Below the pieces are notes generated by a model. That model saw nothing but the letters and a program-made list of their open reading frames with translations, was not told the origin of the DNA and did not search any database. The position numbers were made by a program, and so were the translations under genes. A stretch of 64,000 nucleotides of DNA from JAVBMJ01 sp031551275. GTDB taxonomy: Bacteria; Bacteroidota; Bacteroidia; Bacteroidales; Rikenellaceae. Below, piece after piece: positions 23,071-31,925 of this stretch. The stretch covers positions 1-64,000 of the forward strand of contig JAVBNX010000015.1 of NCBI GenBank assembly GCA_031551275.1, given 5' to 3'. The first letter of the stretch is position 1; each line of letters opens with the position of its first letter.

Positions 23071-25878
23071 ATGAAAAAAAATCTGATTATCCTCTCTACC
23101 CTCTTGCTCCCTGCCCTGGCGCTGGCGCAGCCCCAGGTGCCGCAGAACCTGCCGCAGATACCCGCGGACAAAGAGGTCCGCACAGGCAAGCTCGAAAACG
23201 GGCTGACCTACTACATCCGCCACAACGCCAAGCCCGAAAAGCAGGCCGAATTCTACATCTACCACGACGTGGGCGCCATCCAGGAGGAGGACTCCCAGCA
23301 GGGCCTCGCCCACTTCCTCGAGCACATGGCCTTCAACGGGACGAAGAACTTTCCCGGCAAGGGGATCATCGACTATTTGGAGACCATCGGGGTCAAGTTC
23401 GGGTTGAACCTCAACGCCGGGACGGGGCAGGATATGACGGTGTACAATATGTCCAAGGTGCCGCTCAACCGCGAAGGGATCATCGACAGTTGCCTTCTTA
23501 TCCTGCACGACTGGTCGTACTTCATTACCCTGGACGGGGCGGAGATCGACAAGGAGAGGGGCGTGATCATCGAGGAACTGCGCTCCTACAACGACGCCGA
23601 ATTCCGCATCGGCAAGATCACAGACCCGGTCTACTACAACGGCGCGAAATACGCCTACCGCGACGTGATCGGCACCGAGCAGGGGCTCAAGGGCTTCGCG
23701 CACCAGGAACTCAGGGATTTCTACCACCGCTGGTACAGGACCGACCTGCAGGCGATCGTGGTGGTCGGCGACGTCGACGTGGACCAGGTAGAGGCCAAGA
23801 TCAAGAGCATCATGGCCGATATTCCCGCCGTGGAGAATCCCGTCCCCAAAGTCCCGGTCATCATCCCCGACAACGACAAGCCCACCGTGGCCGTGGCCAC
23901 CGACCCCGAGCAGACCACGACACGGATCAGCCTCTGCGTCAAGCGCGAACCGCTGCCCAAGGAGCTGAACAGCACCGTCATGGCAGCCCAGTTGGAGAAC
24001 ATCCTCTCTTGCGCGACCATGATGCTCAACAACCGGTTTACCGAGATCGCGCGCGCGCCCCAGGCCCCGTTCGTCTCGGCGTACAGCTACCAGGGCTCGC
24101 AGCACCCCACGCTCGATATCTTCACCGCAGCCTGCATAGCGCGCGACGGGGAGGGACAAAAGGCGTTCGACGCGCTCTACACCGAGGTCGAGAAGATGAG
24201 GCGCTTCGGATTCAACGAATCCGAGCTGGAGCGCGTCAAGAGCGATATGCTGCGCGCGGCACAGCAGAAATACGACAACCGCAACGACCGCCTGAGCGGG
24301 ACGATGCCCTGGATCTACATCAACAACTTCCGCCGCAACCAGGCCATGCCCGACGCGGCGACCGAGTGGAAGCTCGACAGCATGACCATCGGCGCAATCA
24401 ATTTGCAGATGGTCAACCAGTTGATCGCACAGCTCATCACGCCGCAGAACCAGTGCGTGATCATCGCGGCACCCCAGAAAGAGGGCGTTTCGGTCCCCAC
24501 GAACGAGGATATCCTCGCGTCGATCTCCACCATCCGCGAAGGCGCCTTGGAGGGCTACGCCGAGCAGATCGTGGACCGTCCGCTAATCTCGGCCAAACTC
24601 AAGGGCGGCAAGGTCGTGACCAGCAAACCCGATAAGTTCGGTGCCACCGTGATGGCACTCTCCAACGGCGTGCACGTGGTCATGCTCCCCACCGACTACA
24701 AGGCGGACGAGATATTGGTAAGCATCAACTCGCCCGGCGGCATGAGCCTGCTCTTAGACGAGGAGTACCCCAGCGCCGAAATGCTCGCCGAATTGCTGGA
24801 GGAGTCGGGCGTGGGTGGATTTACCCCCACCGAGATCGAGAAGCTGCTGGCCGGCAAGTACCTGGGCCTACAACTCTCGCTCAAGCATTACGAAAACGGC
24901 ATGAGCGGCACCACATCGCCCAAGGACATGGAATCCTTCCTGCAACTGGTCTACCTCTACTTCACGCAGCCCGGATTCAACGAGCAGGACTTCAACGTGC
25001 TGATCGACCGCTACAAAGGCGTGCTGGCCAACGTGGCCACCAACCCCAACTACCAGATGGCCAAAGTCTCCACAGAGGCGCTGTACGGCAACAACCCCAG
25101 GCGCCAGATCATCAGCATGGAGAAACTCGCGCAGGTCAAGTTCGAGTACATGCTCCCCATCTTCAAGAAGCTCTACTCCAACCCCGCCAACTTTACCTTT
25201 ACCTTCGTGGGCAACATCGATTACAGCACCTTCAAGCCCCTGGTCGAGAAATACCTCGGCTCGCTGCCCACCAACAAAACCAGCATCAACTGGGTGGACG
25301 ACGGCGCGGTTCCCGTGAAAGGCTACGTGGAAAAACGGATCGAAGTGCCCATGCAGGCGCCCAAGACCACGGTCGGTTTGACCTACACGGGCGAACTGGA
25401 ATACACCTTCCTGAACAGGCTGCGCCTCAGTTTCCTCAAGCAGGTCCTCGATATCCGCACCATGGAGTCGGTACGCGAAGAGAAGGGCGGGACCTACGGC
25501 GTGAGGGTGCTCGGCTCGCTCAACCAGGCCCCCGTGGAGGGATACAGCCTGGTGTTCCAGTTCGACACGAATACCGAAATGGCCGAGGAGCTCGACGACC
25601 TGGTCAAAGAGGAGTTGCAGAAGATCGCCAAAGAGGGCCCGCGCGCGGACGACCTGGCCAAGATCCGCGAGTACATGCTCAAGGCGCGTCCCGACGAGCT
25701 GAAGCTCAACCCGACCTGGCTGAACTTCATCGATTCGTACTACGTCAATGGAATCGATTTGCTGGACAACTACTACGAGTACATCAACGCGATCGACGCC
25801 GCTTCGCTCAGGGAGCTGGCAGAGCGGGTGCTCAAGGACGGCAACCTGGTCGAAGTGATCATGTCCCCGGCCAAATAG
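23071..25878 (+). CDS. M16-family zinc protease
   Basis: 935 residues from ATG 23071, chosen because MKKNLIILSTLLLPALALA is a clean signal peptide; the in-frame start at 23038 lies inside the CDF gene. The N-terminal M16 unit carries the inverted zinc motif HFLEH (His81, Glu84, His85) and the downstream Glu in ERGVIIEEL. A second M16 unit begins near residue 530 (VMALSNGVHVVMLPTDY) without HxxEH, as in pitrilysin-type proteins where the second half only shapes the chamber. It probably degrades peptides in the periplasm. A strong terminator follows. Confidence 0.94.
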   Translation: MKKNLIILSTLLLPALALAQPQVPQNLPQIPADKEVRTGKLENGLTYYIRHNAKPEKQAEFYIYHDVGAIQEEDSQQGLAHFLEHMAFNGTKNFPGKGIIDYLETIGVKFGLNLNAGTGQDMTVYNMSKVPLNREGIIDSCLLILHDWSYFITLDGAEIDKERGVIIEELRSYNDAEFRIGKITDPVYYNGAKYAYRDVIGTEQGLKGFAHQELRDFYHRWYRTDLQAIVVVGDVDVDQVEAKIKSIMADIPAVENPVPKVPVIIPDNDKPTVAVATDPEQTTTRISLCVKREPLPKELNSTVMAAQLENILSCATMMLNNRFTEIARAPQAPFVSAYSYQGSQHPTLDIFTAACIARDGEGQKAFDALYTEVEKMRRFGFNESELERVKSDMLRAAQQKYDNRNDRLSGTMPWIYINNFRRNQAMPDAATEWKLDSMTIGAINLQMVNQLIAQLITPQNQCVIIAAPQKEGVSVPTNEDILASISTIREGALEGYAEQIVDRPLISAKLKGGKVVTSKPDKFGATVMALSNGVHVVMLPTDYKADEILVSINSPGGMSLLLDEEYPSAEMLAELLEESGVGGFTPTEIEKLLAGKYLGLQLSLKHYENGMSGTTSPKDMESFLQLVYLYFTQPGFNEQDFNVLIDRYKGVLANVATNPNYQMAKVSTEALYGNNPRRQIISMEKLAQVKFEYMLPIFKKLYSNPANFTFTFVGNIDYSTFKPLVEKYLGSLPTNKTSINWVDDGAVPVKGYVEKRIEVPMQAPKTTVGLTYTGELEYTFLNRLRLSFLKQVLDIRTMESVREEKGGTYGVRVLGSLNQAPVEGYSLVFQFDTNTEMAEELDDLVKEELQKIAKEGPRADDLAKIREYMLKARPDELKLNPTWLNFIDSYYVNGIDLLDNYYEYINAIDAASLRELAERVLKDGNLVEVIMSPAK

Positions 25879-25893
25879 CCTTCCGGCCTATCA

Positions 25894-25934
25894 AAACAGA
25901 CGCGGCCGCCCCGAAAGAGGCGGCCGCGCTGTTT
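25894..25934 (+). terminator. Terminator after the M16 protease gene
   Basis: Ten-base arms CGCGGCCGCC (25901-25910) and GGCGGCCGCG (25919-25928) with an 8-base loop, flanked by AAAACAG on the left and TGTTT on the right, so A/T pairing extends the stem. It begins 16 bp after the stop codon. The remaining part of 25879-26052 holds nothing else I can identify. Confidence 0.85.
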
Positions 25935-26052
25935 AAAAATTCCCGGATCGGTTGCGGTATAGTATTTGGGATAGATGATAATACCGGATAGGTTATATTG
26001 GAATGGGGGGATAGGTTGTGAAGCGCATATAGTCCGATCCGGGTAAGTATTA

Positions 26053-27009
26053 TCACTCTGTTTCGCCGCCGGGGGGAACCGCACCGAGCACCTTGCTCCT
26101 CCTTCCGGCGGACAACTCGTCGGCCGGCACTTTTCTCTCTCCGCCGGACCGGGCCCTCTTTTCGTCGTCGTGCCGCACACGGTAGACGGCAGGCGTGACC
26201 CCGTACTCCTGTTTGAAATGCTTGATGTATTGCGACGCGTTCTTGAATTTGCATTCGTTGGCCACTTCGAGCACCGACTTGGAGGTCGAGATCAGCAGAA
26301 GCCTGGAGTGCATCAGGCGCTGACGGATAAACCATTTGTGGGGCGACTCGGAGAAATGGCGCCGGAAATCCTTCTTAAAGGAGGAGGCGCTGCGGCTGCA
26401 CTCCGCGGCCAGCGCTTCGATGGAGGCACCGGTAAAGATGTTCCTGCGCACGATCTGCTCGAAACTCTCCCTGGAGGGGTCCACATTCCCCAGGATAGGG
26501 GCCTTCAGGCAACAATCCGGGTGGGAGACGATCAGGTAGAGCAACTCGGCGGTCTTGATCATCGCCGCCACCGAGCCCTGCTCGAAGACGCCCTCTTTGA
26601 CGTACTGGCCCACCGAGGAAAAGAAGCCCTGGAGCACGCTCCACGCCGGATAGGCGATGTGGGACTGGTTGCGGCACTTGTCGCACGTATGGTCGTTGGC
26701 TATGTTCAGCCCGAAGCTCAGGCTCAGGTCGGAGAGTATCCGGGTTACCAACTCGGAGTGGAAATGGAACGCGATCTGCTCGAAAGGCTTGCCTCCTTCG
26801 GGGGAGTCCTCGATGTAGTGTACACCGGGTCCCATGAAGAACACCTCCCCTTTGGCGACCTGGAAGCGCAGGTCGCCCATATAAAAATACTTCACTCCCC
26901 GGATGACGTATCCGATCGTGGTGCGCGAGAAGCTGTGCGCCTGTACCCCGGTCCGGCTGGACTGGGTTACTTTAAGGATCAGGGGTTGCATCTTGTCGTC
27001 GGTACCCAT
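26053..27009 (-). CDS. AraC-family regulator with cupin-like sensor
   Basis: 318 residues from ATG 27009. The N-terminal ~190 residues look like an AraC cupin-type ligand domain (GYVIRGVKYFYMGDLRFQV, KGEVFFMGPGVHYIEDSPEG). The C-terminal HTH pair is at ~200-290 (SIEALAAECSRSASSFKKDF, RHFSESPHKWFIRQRLMHSR, VANECKFKNASQYIKHFKQE). The last ~35 residues are basic and disordered. The in-frame ATG at 27060 is rejected because the -7 element TATATTTG (minus strand, 27058-27065) overlaps it. It has no clear partner; the gene lies downstream of the large PUL-like operon and could control that or something distant. Confidence 0.88.
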   Translation of the reverse strand: MGTDDKMQPLILKVTQSSRTGVQAHSFSRTTIGYVIRGVKYFYMGDLRFQVAKGEVFFMGPGVHYIEDSPEGGKPFEQIAFHFHSELVTRILSDLSLSFGLNIANDHTCDKCRNQSHIAYPAWSVLQGFFSSVGQYVKEGVFEQGSVAAMIKTAELLYLIVSHPDCCLKAPILGNVDPSRESFEQIVRRNIFTGASIEALAAECSRSASSFKKDFRRHFSESPHKWFIRQRLMHSRLLLISTSKSVLEVANECKFKNASQYIKHFKQEYGVTPAVYRVRHDDEKRARSGGERKVPADELSAGRRSKVLGAVPPGGETE

Positions 27010-27057
27010 TTCGGGAAGAGTTAGGTAAGCAGTTCGTGTATTCGTTTCAGCCAGGTA

Positions 27058-27065
27058 CAAATATA
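27058..27065 (-). promoter_or_regulatory. -7 promoter element of the AraC-family gene
   Basis: On the minus strand this reads TATATTTG, matching TAnnTTTG. Its position decides the start of the gene: an ATG at 27060 would lie inside the promoter, so translation should begin at 27009. Confidence 0.55.
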
Positions 27066-27109
27066 CAATTTAATATTGAAATTTAATATTATTTTTTTCT
27101 ATCATCTAC

Positions 27110-27148
27110 ATTAAAGCCGCTAAATAGTTAACTATTAGCGGCTTTAAT
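27110..27148. repeat. Perfect 14-bp inverted repeat in AT-rich gap
   Basis: Left arm 27110-27123 (ATTAAAGCCGCTAA) and right arm 27135-27148 are perfectly complementary; the 11-base centre contains the palindrome TAGTTAACTA. It lies 45-83 bp upstream of the AraC gene's -7 element. It could be an operator, or a symmetrical terminator because both flanks are A/T. The rest of 27066-27300 is AT-rich without a gene. Confidence 0.55.
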
Positions 27149-27300
27149 ATTTAATTGATAATTGAATAAATTGCAATTAAAAGTTAGATGTCGATTTTTT
27201 AATGCATCACCGGGCCAAATTCCGGCACGGTTCGCCAATCGACACCCAACCCGTTCATGCATACATATTTCATGCCAAAATTGTAATAACGGCTTTTTTC

Positions 27301-27338
27301 GTAAAAATAAAATCGCCCTTCCTTAATGGAAGGGCGAT
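27301..27338 (-). terminator. Terminator of the 20-kb PUL-like operon
   Basis: Perfect 11-base arms ATCGCCCTTCC (27312-27322) and GGAAGGGCGAT (27328-27338) with a 5-base loop. On the minus strand they are followed by TTTATTTTTAC (27301-27311). The stem starts 26 bp beyond the stop of the VanY-type gene. It is the first strong terminator met in the ~20 kb from 47435 downwards, supporting one long transcript. Confidence 0.85.
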
Positions 27339-27364
27339 CGGATGCGCATACGAAAAGAGGGCGC

Positions 27365-28159
27365 CTATTTCCCCTGGTTGCGAAGATACTCCTCCACATC
27401 GACCCCTTTATCCTGCAACTCCTGCGCAGCCTCCGGGTCCAGGTAGTAGATGCCCAGGTACTCCTCCAGGCACTTGCCGGTCGCTTTGAGCTCCCTGGCG
27501 ACCTCCACGCCGACGTAACGCCAGTGCCAGGGCTCGTAATTGACCCCGGTAAGCGCTTTTTTGCCGGGCGGGAAGCGCAGCACAAAGCCGTAATCGGCCG
27601 CGTGGGCCATCAGCCACTCGTACTGGTCCGTGCCCACGAAATGGAGGCCGACTTTCTCCTCTCCCGCCGTGAGGATATCCACCGAGATCCCCAGGTTGTG
27701 CTCGCTCGCGCCCGGGAAAGCCGTCCCGTTGGAGGCCTTCAGCGCCGCCCGCTCGGGGGGCAGGGTATCGCGGAGCGCCAACCGCCGGGCCAGGGTATTG
27801 TAGGCCTTTTTCTGGTGCTCGATCGTGCGGTAGCCCGAAGAGGGGATCAGGGTTACCCCGTCGGCCCGGGCCGCATCGTACATGGCGTCGAAATGGGGCG
27901 TTACCCGCTCGTCCATCTTGCGGGGGAACTTACCCTTGACCGAAGCCAACTTCGGCGGGGCGCTGTCGGGTGCGATCCGGTAGTTGGAGCTGACCAGGGT
28001 CAGGTACCACGTTTCCGGGTCGGGCGTGACGGTCACGTACGCTATGCCGATATCCAGCAGGCAGTAGTCGATGGTATCGGTTACCTCCGTCGGAGGAGGT
28101 GCGGCCTGCGCAGCCGCCAGATTGGCGGCCGCGCAGATCGCAAGGATCGCGTTGATCAT
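27365..28159 (-). CDS. M15 (VanY-type) D-alanyl-D-alanine carboxypeptidase
   Basis: 264 residues. N-terminal signal-like stretch (AILAICAAANLAAAQAA). The catalytic domain shows SGYRTIEHQKKAYN, SEHNLGISVDI (zinc His and Asp of the SxHxxGxAxD motif) and YEPWHWRYVG (general base Glu and zinc His). Such enzymes trim the terminal D-Ala from peptidoglycan stem peptides. It is the last gene of the long operon, 6 bp after the second FISUMP lipoprotein gene, so here it may process peptidoglycan fragments or D-amino-acid peptides as part of nutrient use. Vancomycin resistance is not suggested, since no vanHAX genes are nearby. Confidence 0.9.
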   Translation of the reverse strand: MINAILAICAAANLAAAQAAPPPTEVTDTIDYCLLDIGIAYVTVTPDPETWYLTLVSSNYRIAPDSAPPKLASVKGKFPRKMDERVTPHFDAMYDAARADGVTLIPSSGYRTIEHQKKAYNTLARRLALRDTLPPERAALKASNGTAFPGASEHNLGISVDILTAGEEKVGLHFVGTDQYEWLMAHAADYGFVLRFPPGKKALTGVNYEPWHWRYVGVEVARELKATGKCLEEYLGIYYLDPEAAQELQDKGVDVEEYLRNQGK

Positions 28160-28165
28160 CTCACT

Positions 28166-30001
28166 TTATTCTTTACGCAGGCAACGGACGTAATACCCGC
28201 GCTGCGTGGTGCTGCTCGCGCCGTTGGCCACCCATTGGGGTTTGTCGTTGTCGGCGTCCAGGTTGGTCAGCATCTCGAAGGCGGCGGTCGAGTGTTGGTT
28301 CGACGCGTAGCCGTAGGTGTCGATCATGTAGTACCTCGTACCCGAGCTGAAGCCGCCGGCTCCCGTGCGCTGGCTGTTGCCGATTGCGCTGAATCCGCTC
28401 ACATTACCCAGGGGAAGGCCCCTGTCGCCCGCGTAGGCACTCAACTCGAAGCCGCTCGAGGGCAGGGAGGTGGCCTGGAAGACGTACTTCAAAAGGATCT
28501 CGAATTGATCCCGGGTCGGGACTGCCCATCCTGCGGGCGAAATCTTGTCGGTCCTTTGTGCCACAGGGATCTCGGCGGCCGCGGTGGCGGTCGTCCTGGT
28601 AATCGCATGGTAATTGTAGGACAATCCGAATTGGGCACGCGCAGCCTTGGCCAGGTCGGACGTGGCGTTGGCGTCGACCCAACTCTCGGTGGCGACCCCG
28701 GAGGCGCGTCCCTCCGTCCTGTAGGTAATGCAGCACCCGGGGGCGATGTTCCCGGTCCAGTCGGCGCTCTCGATGGCCGTCGGGATCGGTTCGCCGGTAT
28801 CCGCGTAGCGTGAAGTGCGCAGGTTGTCTGCCATCCAGTACTGTGTACCGATCTTGACGATCCGGTAGGAGAAATCCTCGGAGGTCTGGCCCTGGTTGTT
28901 GGCCGTGCCAGAGCGCTGGTCGCGCACCAGCATAGGCTCCAGTTTGGCCTTGATGCGGCTCTCGGCCGGGGCGGCGATCTGCTGGATGGTCATCCGGTCG
29001 GCGCCGTCGTCCAGGTAGATTACCGAGGCGGGCACAGCCGGGATGGCGCTCTCGCCTGCGGCGTACTGTTCAAGCATTTCGAAGGGCAGGGTGGCGGTGG
29101 TAACGTCCGGATTCCACTTCACGAAGTGGCCGTCCACCGTCAGGCCCTTCGACAGGTCGGGCTTGCCGTCCTTCATCGGGTAGGCGACGATGGTCTGCTG
29201 TTGTACCACCGTAGTGGACGATTGGTCGTCGATCTTGTAGAGGTACTCCTTGCACAACTCGCCGACCTTGACCTGGTTGACAACATCCCAGATCTCGTAG
29301 ATGTAGCAGTCGTCGAAGGTCGCCTCCGACATATCGATCTCGTACGGATAGCTGGCCGAGGCGTATTGCACCACGGTAAGGGTGGCCGTCCTGCCCTCGC
29401 CCGAAAGGGAGATGGTGGCGGGACGCGAATCCTCATCCGGGTTTTGCAGGATGGTAAAGGTCACAGCACTGGCATCGGCATTGACCGCCAGATTGGTAAT
29501 CCAGTCGCAATCGGCCGGGGAGGTTACCGCGACCGAAAGGTTCTCGGTAAGGATGTTGGTCTCGATGGGCAACGTAACCACGTGCTGGGAGGCCCTCTCC
29601 TGGACCAGGTCGTCGGTCAAAAAGTTGAGTATGCGGATGTAATCCTGCTCGACCACGATGCGGCGCGAATTGCTCCCCAAAGCGATCTCTATCCAACTCG
29701 AACGGGGTGCGTCCGTATTGTTGCCCTCCACGGTCACGGCCAAAGAGCCGTCCTGCTGGTAGAGGTAGATCCACCTGTCGTCGGTCGGGGAGTAGGCCTC
29801 CCACTTCCCGGCGGCCTCTTCGGTGGCCACATCCAGGAGCAAGGTCTTGCGCTCGCCCTTAAAGGAGAGTGTGTTGCCGTCGAACTGCACGTCCTCGGAA
29901 GTGATCGTGAAATCCTCGTTGATCTCCCCTTCCTCCTTGTTGCATCCGGCCGCGGCGGCAAACATCATCAGTGCGGCGGCCATCCATATTCTCTGTTTCA
30001 T
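28166..30001 (-). CDS. BACON-FISUMP surface lipoprotein (copy 2)
   Basis: 611 residues. Lipobox FAAAAGC then Cys and an acidic Glu-rich stretch, the pattern associated with export to the cell surface in Bacteroidota. Two BACON-like all-beta modules follow (about 35-130 and 130-225; NFLTDDLVQERASQHVVTLP, CDWITNLAVNADASAV, ATISLSGEGRTATLTVVQY). Next comes a linker domain with YIYEIWDVVNQVKVGELC, and a C-terminal FISUMP domain (~365-611) with YRIVKIGTQYWMADNLRTSR, SPAGWAVPTRDQFEILLKYV and GYYVRCLRKE. It stands where SusE/SusF-type glycan-binding lipoproteins are found. Clear tandem paralogue of the gene before it (22-bp gap). Confidence 0.85.
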   Translation of the reverse strand: MKQRIWMAAALMMFAAAAGCNKEEGEINEDFTITSEDVQFDGNTLSFKGERKTLLLDVATEEAAGKWEAYSPTDDRWIYLYQQDGSLAVTVEGNNTDAPRSSWIEIALGSNSRRIVVEQDYIRILNFLTDDLVQERASQHVVTLPIETNILTENLSVAVTSPADCDWITNLAVNADASAVTFTILQNPDEDSRPATISLSGEGRTATLTVVQYASASYPYEIDMSEATFDDCYIYEIWDVVNQVKVGELCKEYLYKIDDQSSTTVVQQQTIVAYPMKDGKPDLSKGLTVDGHFVKWNPDVTTATLPFEMLEQYAAGESAIPAVPASVIYLDDGADRMTIQQIAAPAESRIKAKLEPMLVRDQRSGTANNQGQTSEDFSYRIVKIGTQYWMADNLRTSRYADTGEPIPTAIESADWTGNIAPGCCITYRTEGRASGVATESWVDANATSDLAKAARAQFGLSYNYHAITRTTATAAAEIPVAQRTDKISPAGWAVPTRDQFEILLKYVFQATSLPSSGFELSAYAGDRGLPLGNVSGFSAIGNSQRTGAGGFSSGTRYYMIDTYGYASNQHSTAAFEMLTNLDADNDKPQWVANGASSTTQRGYYVRCLRKE

Positions 30002-30023
30002 CTTGTCTTGGTTTTAACCGTTA

Positions 30024-31904
30024 TCACTCGTTTCGCAAACAACGGACGTATGCCGACCTTTGGGTGCTCTGGTTCTGGGAGGTCCATACCACCTCGTTGG
30101 TCGCAGGTCCGGACACGGCATTCGTCTTGATCTCGATCAGGCTGGTCACGTGCTGGTTGTTGACAGTCGTTTGAGCCGAACGGTACAGGTAGGTGTCCAA
30201 CAGGTAATACCTCGTGGTATGGCAGATGCTGGTCGTGGTGCTGCCAGTACTCCCGTCGTCCGACCGCCAATTGTTACCGATCGCGCCGAAGCCCGTCTCG
30301 TTGCTCGAGTACCCGCTCAATTCATGGCCCGTGCTCGCGATCGTCACGGGTGTGGTCGACGGTACTCCACTCAGGGTGTTGAACACGTAGTTGCAGAGTA
30401 TCCGGAATTGGTCACGGTTCGGAATGCTCCAACCCGCGGGCGAGATCCGGTCCGTCCTGCTGGCCTCGGGCATCTCCACGTCTTTTGCCGCGGTGGAGTT
30501 GGTTACCGCATGGTAGTTGTACGATATTCCGTACAGCGCGCGCCTCTCCAGGTTGGCTGCCGAGGTGCTGTTGGCGTCCTGGCTGCCGGTGCGTGTGCCG
30601 GTGTCGGGCGGGGTCAGGGTAATCAGGCATCCGGGCGACATGGCACCGGACCAGTCGGCCGTCGCCTGGTTGGTCGGGATGGGCACGCCGCTTGCGTAGC
30701 GCGTGGTGCGCAGGTTCTCGGCCATCCAGTACTGCCGGGCGATCTTAACGACCATATAGGAGTACTCTTCCGTGGTCAACGTGCCGATAGCCGCTCCTGC
30801 CCGCTGGTCGAGCAGCCTGTAAGGCTTGAGCGTAGCGGCCAGGCGGCGTTGGCCGCCCCCGGCCAGGGTCATGCGCTCGGCGTTGCCGTCCAGGAAGATC
30901 TCCGTGGCGGGGACGGCCGGTTCGGCGCTCTCCCCTGCGGAGTACTCGGCTAGCACTGCATCGGGTTGGGTCAAAGCGATGGCGGCATCGGTGTTCCATC
31001 CGACGTAGTGGCCGTCGATCTCGAGGCCCTTGGAGAGGTTGACCTTGCCGTCCTTCATGGCGTAGGCGACGATGGTCTGCTTGCGCACCACCGCATCCGA
31101 TCCGGCTTCCTTCTTGTAGAGGAACTCCTTGCACAGCTCGCCGATCTTGACGTTGTTCTGCTCGTCCCAGATCTCGTAGATGTAGCACTTGTCCTCTGCT
31201 TTTTCAGCCTCCTCGAACTTGGCGTCGGACAGGTCGATCCGGTAGGGATAACCCGCCTCGGCCGACTGGAACTGCAACAGATCGAGCGAGGCAATCAGTC
31301 CGTCGCCCTCCACGGTCAGGGTCGCAGGACGGCCGAATGCCGTCTCGTTGGCCAGGGTCGTGAAGGTCACGGCCGCGGCGCTGACCTGCAAATTGGTAAT
31401 CCAGTCGCAATCTGCGGGCGAAACGCTTACCGAAAGGTTCTCCGAGGCGATGTTGGTCGACAGGGGCAGCGAGATGTCCATGGCCTCGGCGGCCAGGATC
31501 TCTTCCGGCTCCCGGGTAACGAAGGAGAGCCTGCGCAGGTACTCCTGGCGGATGGCGATGCGCTGCGTGCTGCCGTCCATCTCCACATCCACCCAACTGG
31601 TGCGCAACTCATCGGTGTTGTTTTGCTCGACAGCTACCATCAGTACGCCCCCTTTGGTGGAAAAGGTGCACCAGACGTCCTCCAGAGAGGCGCGGATCTT
31701 CCACTTGCCCGATCCCGACTCCGAGGTTACCTCGACAGTCGCAGCCTGCTTCTCAGCGCCGAAAGAGAGGGTGTTGCCGTCGAATTGCGCGGACTCCGAA
31801 GAGAGGGTAAACTCCTCGCTGGAGGAGCAACCTTCTTCCTCCTTGCATCCGGCTATGGCTGCAAGCGCGATGAGCGCCGCGGTCGCTAATATTCTCCGTA
31901 TCAT
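30024..31904 (-). CDS. BACON-FISUMP surface lipoprotein (copy 1)
   Basis: 626 residues, same architecture as copy 2: lipobox LIALAAIAGC, acidic CSSSEEF tail, two BACON-like modules (SGKWKIRASLEDVWCTF; CDWITNLQVSAAAVTF), the shared YIYEIWDEQNNVKIGELCKE segment and a FISUMP domain (MVVKIARQYWMAENLRTTRY, SPAGWSIPNRDQFRILCNYV, SAYVRCLRNE). The two differ by small insertions, notably a Glu/Lys-rich loop near residue 235 and the serine/threonine-rich loop near 560. The gene follows susD by 21 bp. Both copies probably bind the substrate outside the cell beside the SusC/SusD importer. Confidence 0.85.
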   Translation of the reverse strand: MIRRILATAALIALAAIAGCKEEEGCSSSEEFTLSSESAQFDGNTLSFGAEKQAATVEVTSESGSGKWKIRASLEDVWCTFSTKGGVLMVAVEQNNTDELRTSWVDVEMDGSTQRIAIRQEYLRRLSFVTREPEEILAAEAMDISLPLSTNIASENLSVSVSPADCDWITNLQVSAAAVTFTTLANETAFGRPATLTVEGDGLIASLDLLQFQSAEAGYPYRIDLSDAKFEEAEKAEDKCYIYEIWDEQNNVKIGELCKEFLYKKEAGSDAVVRKQTIVAYAMKDGKVNLSKGLEIDGHYVGWNTDAAIALTQPDAVLAEYSAGESAEPAVPATEIFLDGNAERMTLAGGGQRRLAATLKPYRLLDQRAGAAIGTLTTEEYSYMVVKIARQYWMAENLRTTRYASGVPIPTNQATADWSGAMSPGCLITLTPPDTGTRTGSQDANSTSAANLERRALYGISYNYHAVTNSTAAKDVEMPEASRTDRISPAGWSIPNRDQFRILCNYVFNTLSGVPSTTPVTIASTGHELSGYSSNETGFGAIGNNWRSDDGSTGSTTTSICHTTRYYLLDTYLYRSAQTTVNNQHVTSLIEIKTNAVSGPATNEVVWTSQNQSTQRSAYVRCLRNE

Positions 31905-31925
31905 TCCTTATGGCGGTTTTAATCG

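Noticed and set aside
26053..27060. AraC regulator starting at 27060
   Set aside because: That ATG lies within the -7 promoter element; 27009 is preferred.
27365..28159. Vancomycin-resistance vanY
   Set aside because: No vanHAX, vanR or vanS nearby and the host is Gram-negative; a nutrient or wall-processing role fits better.
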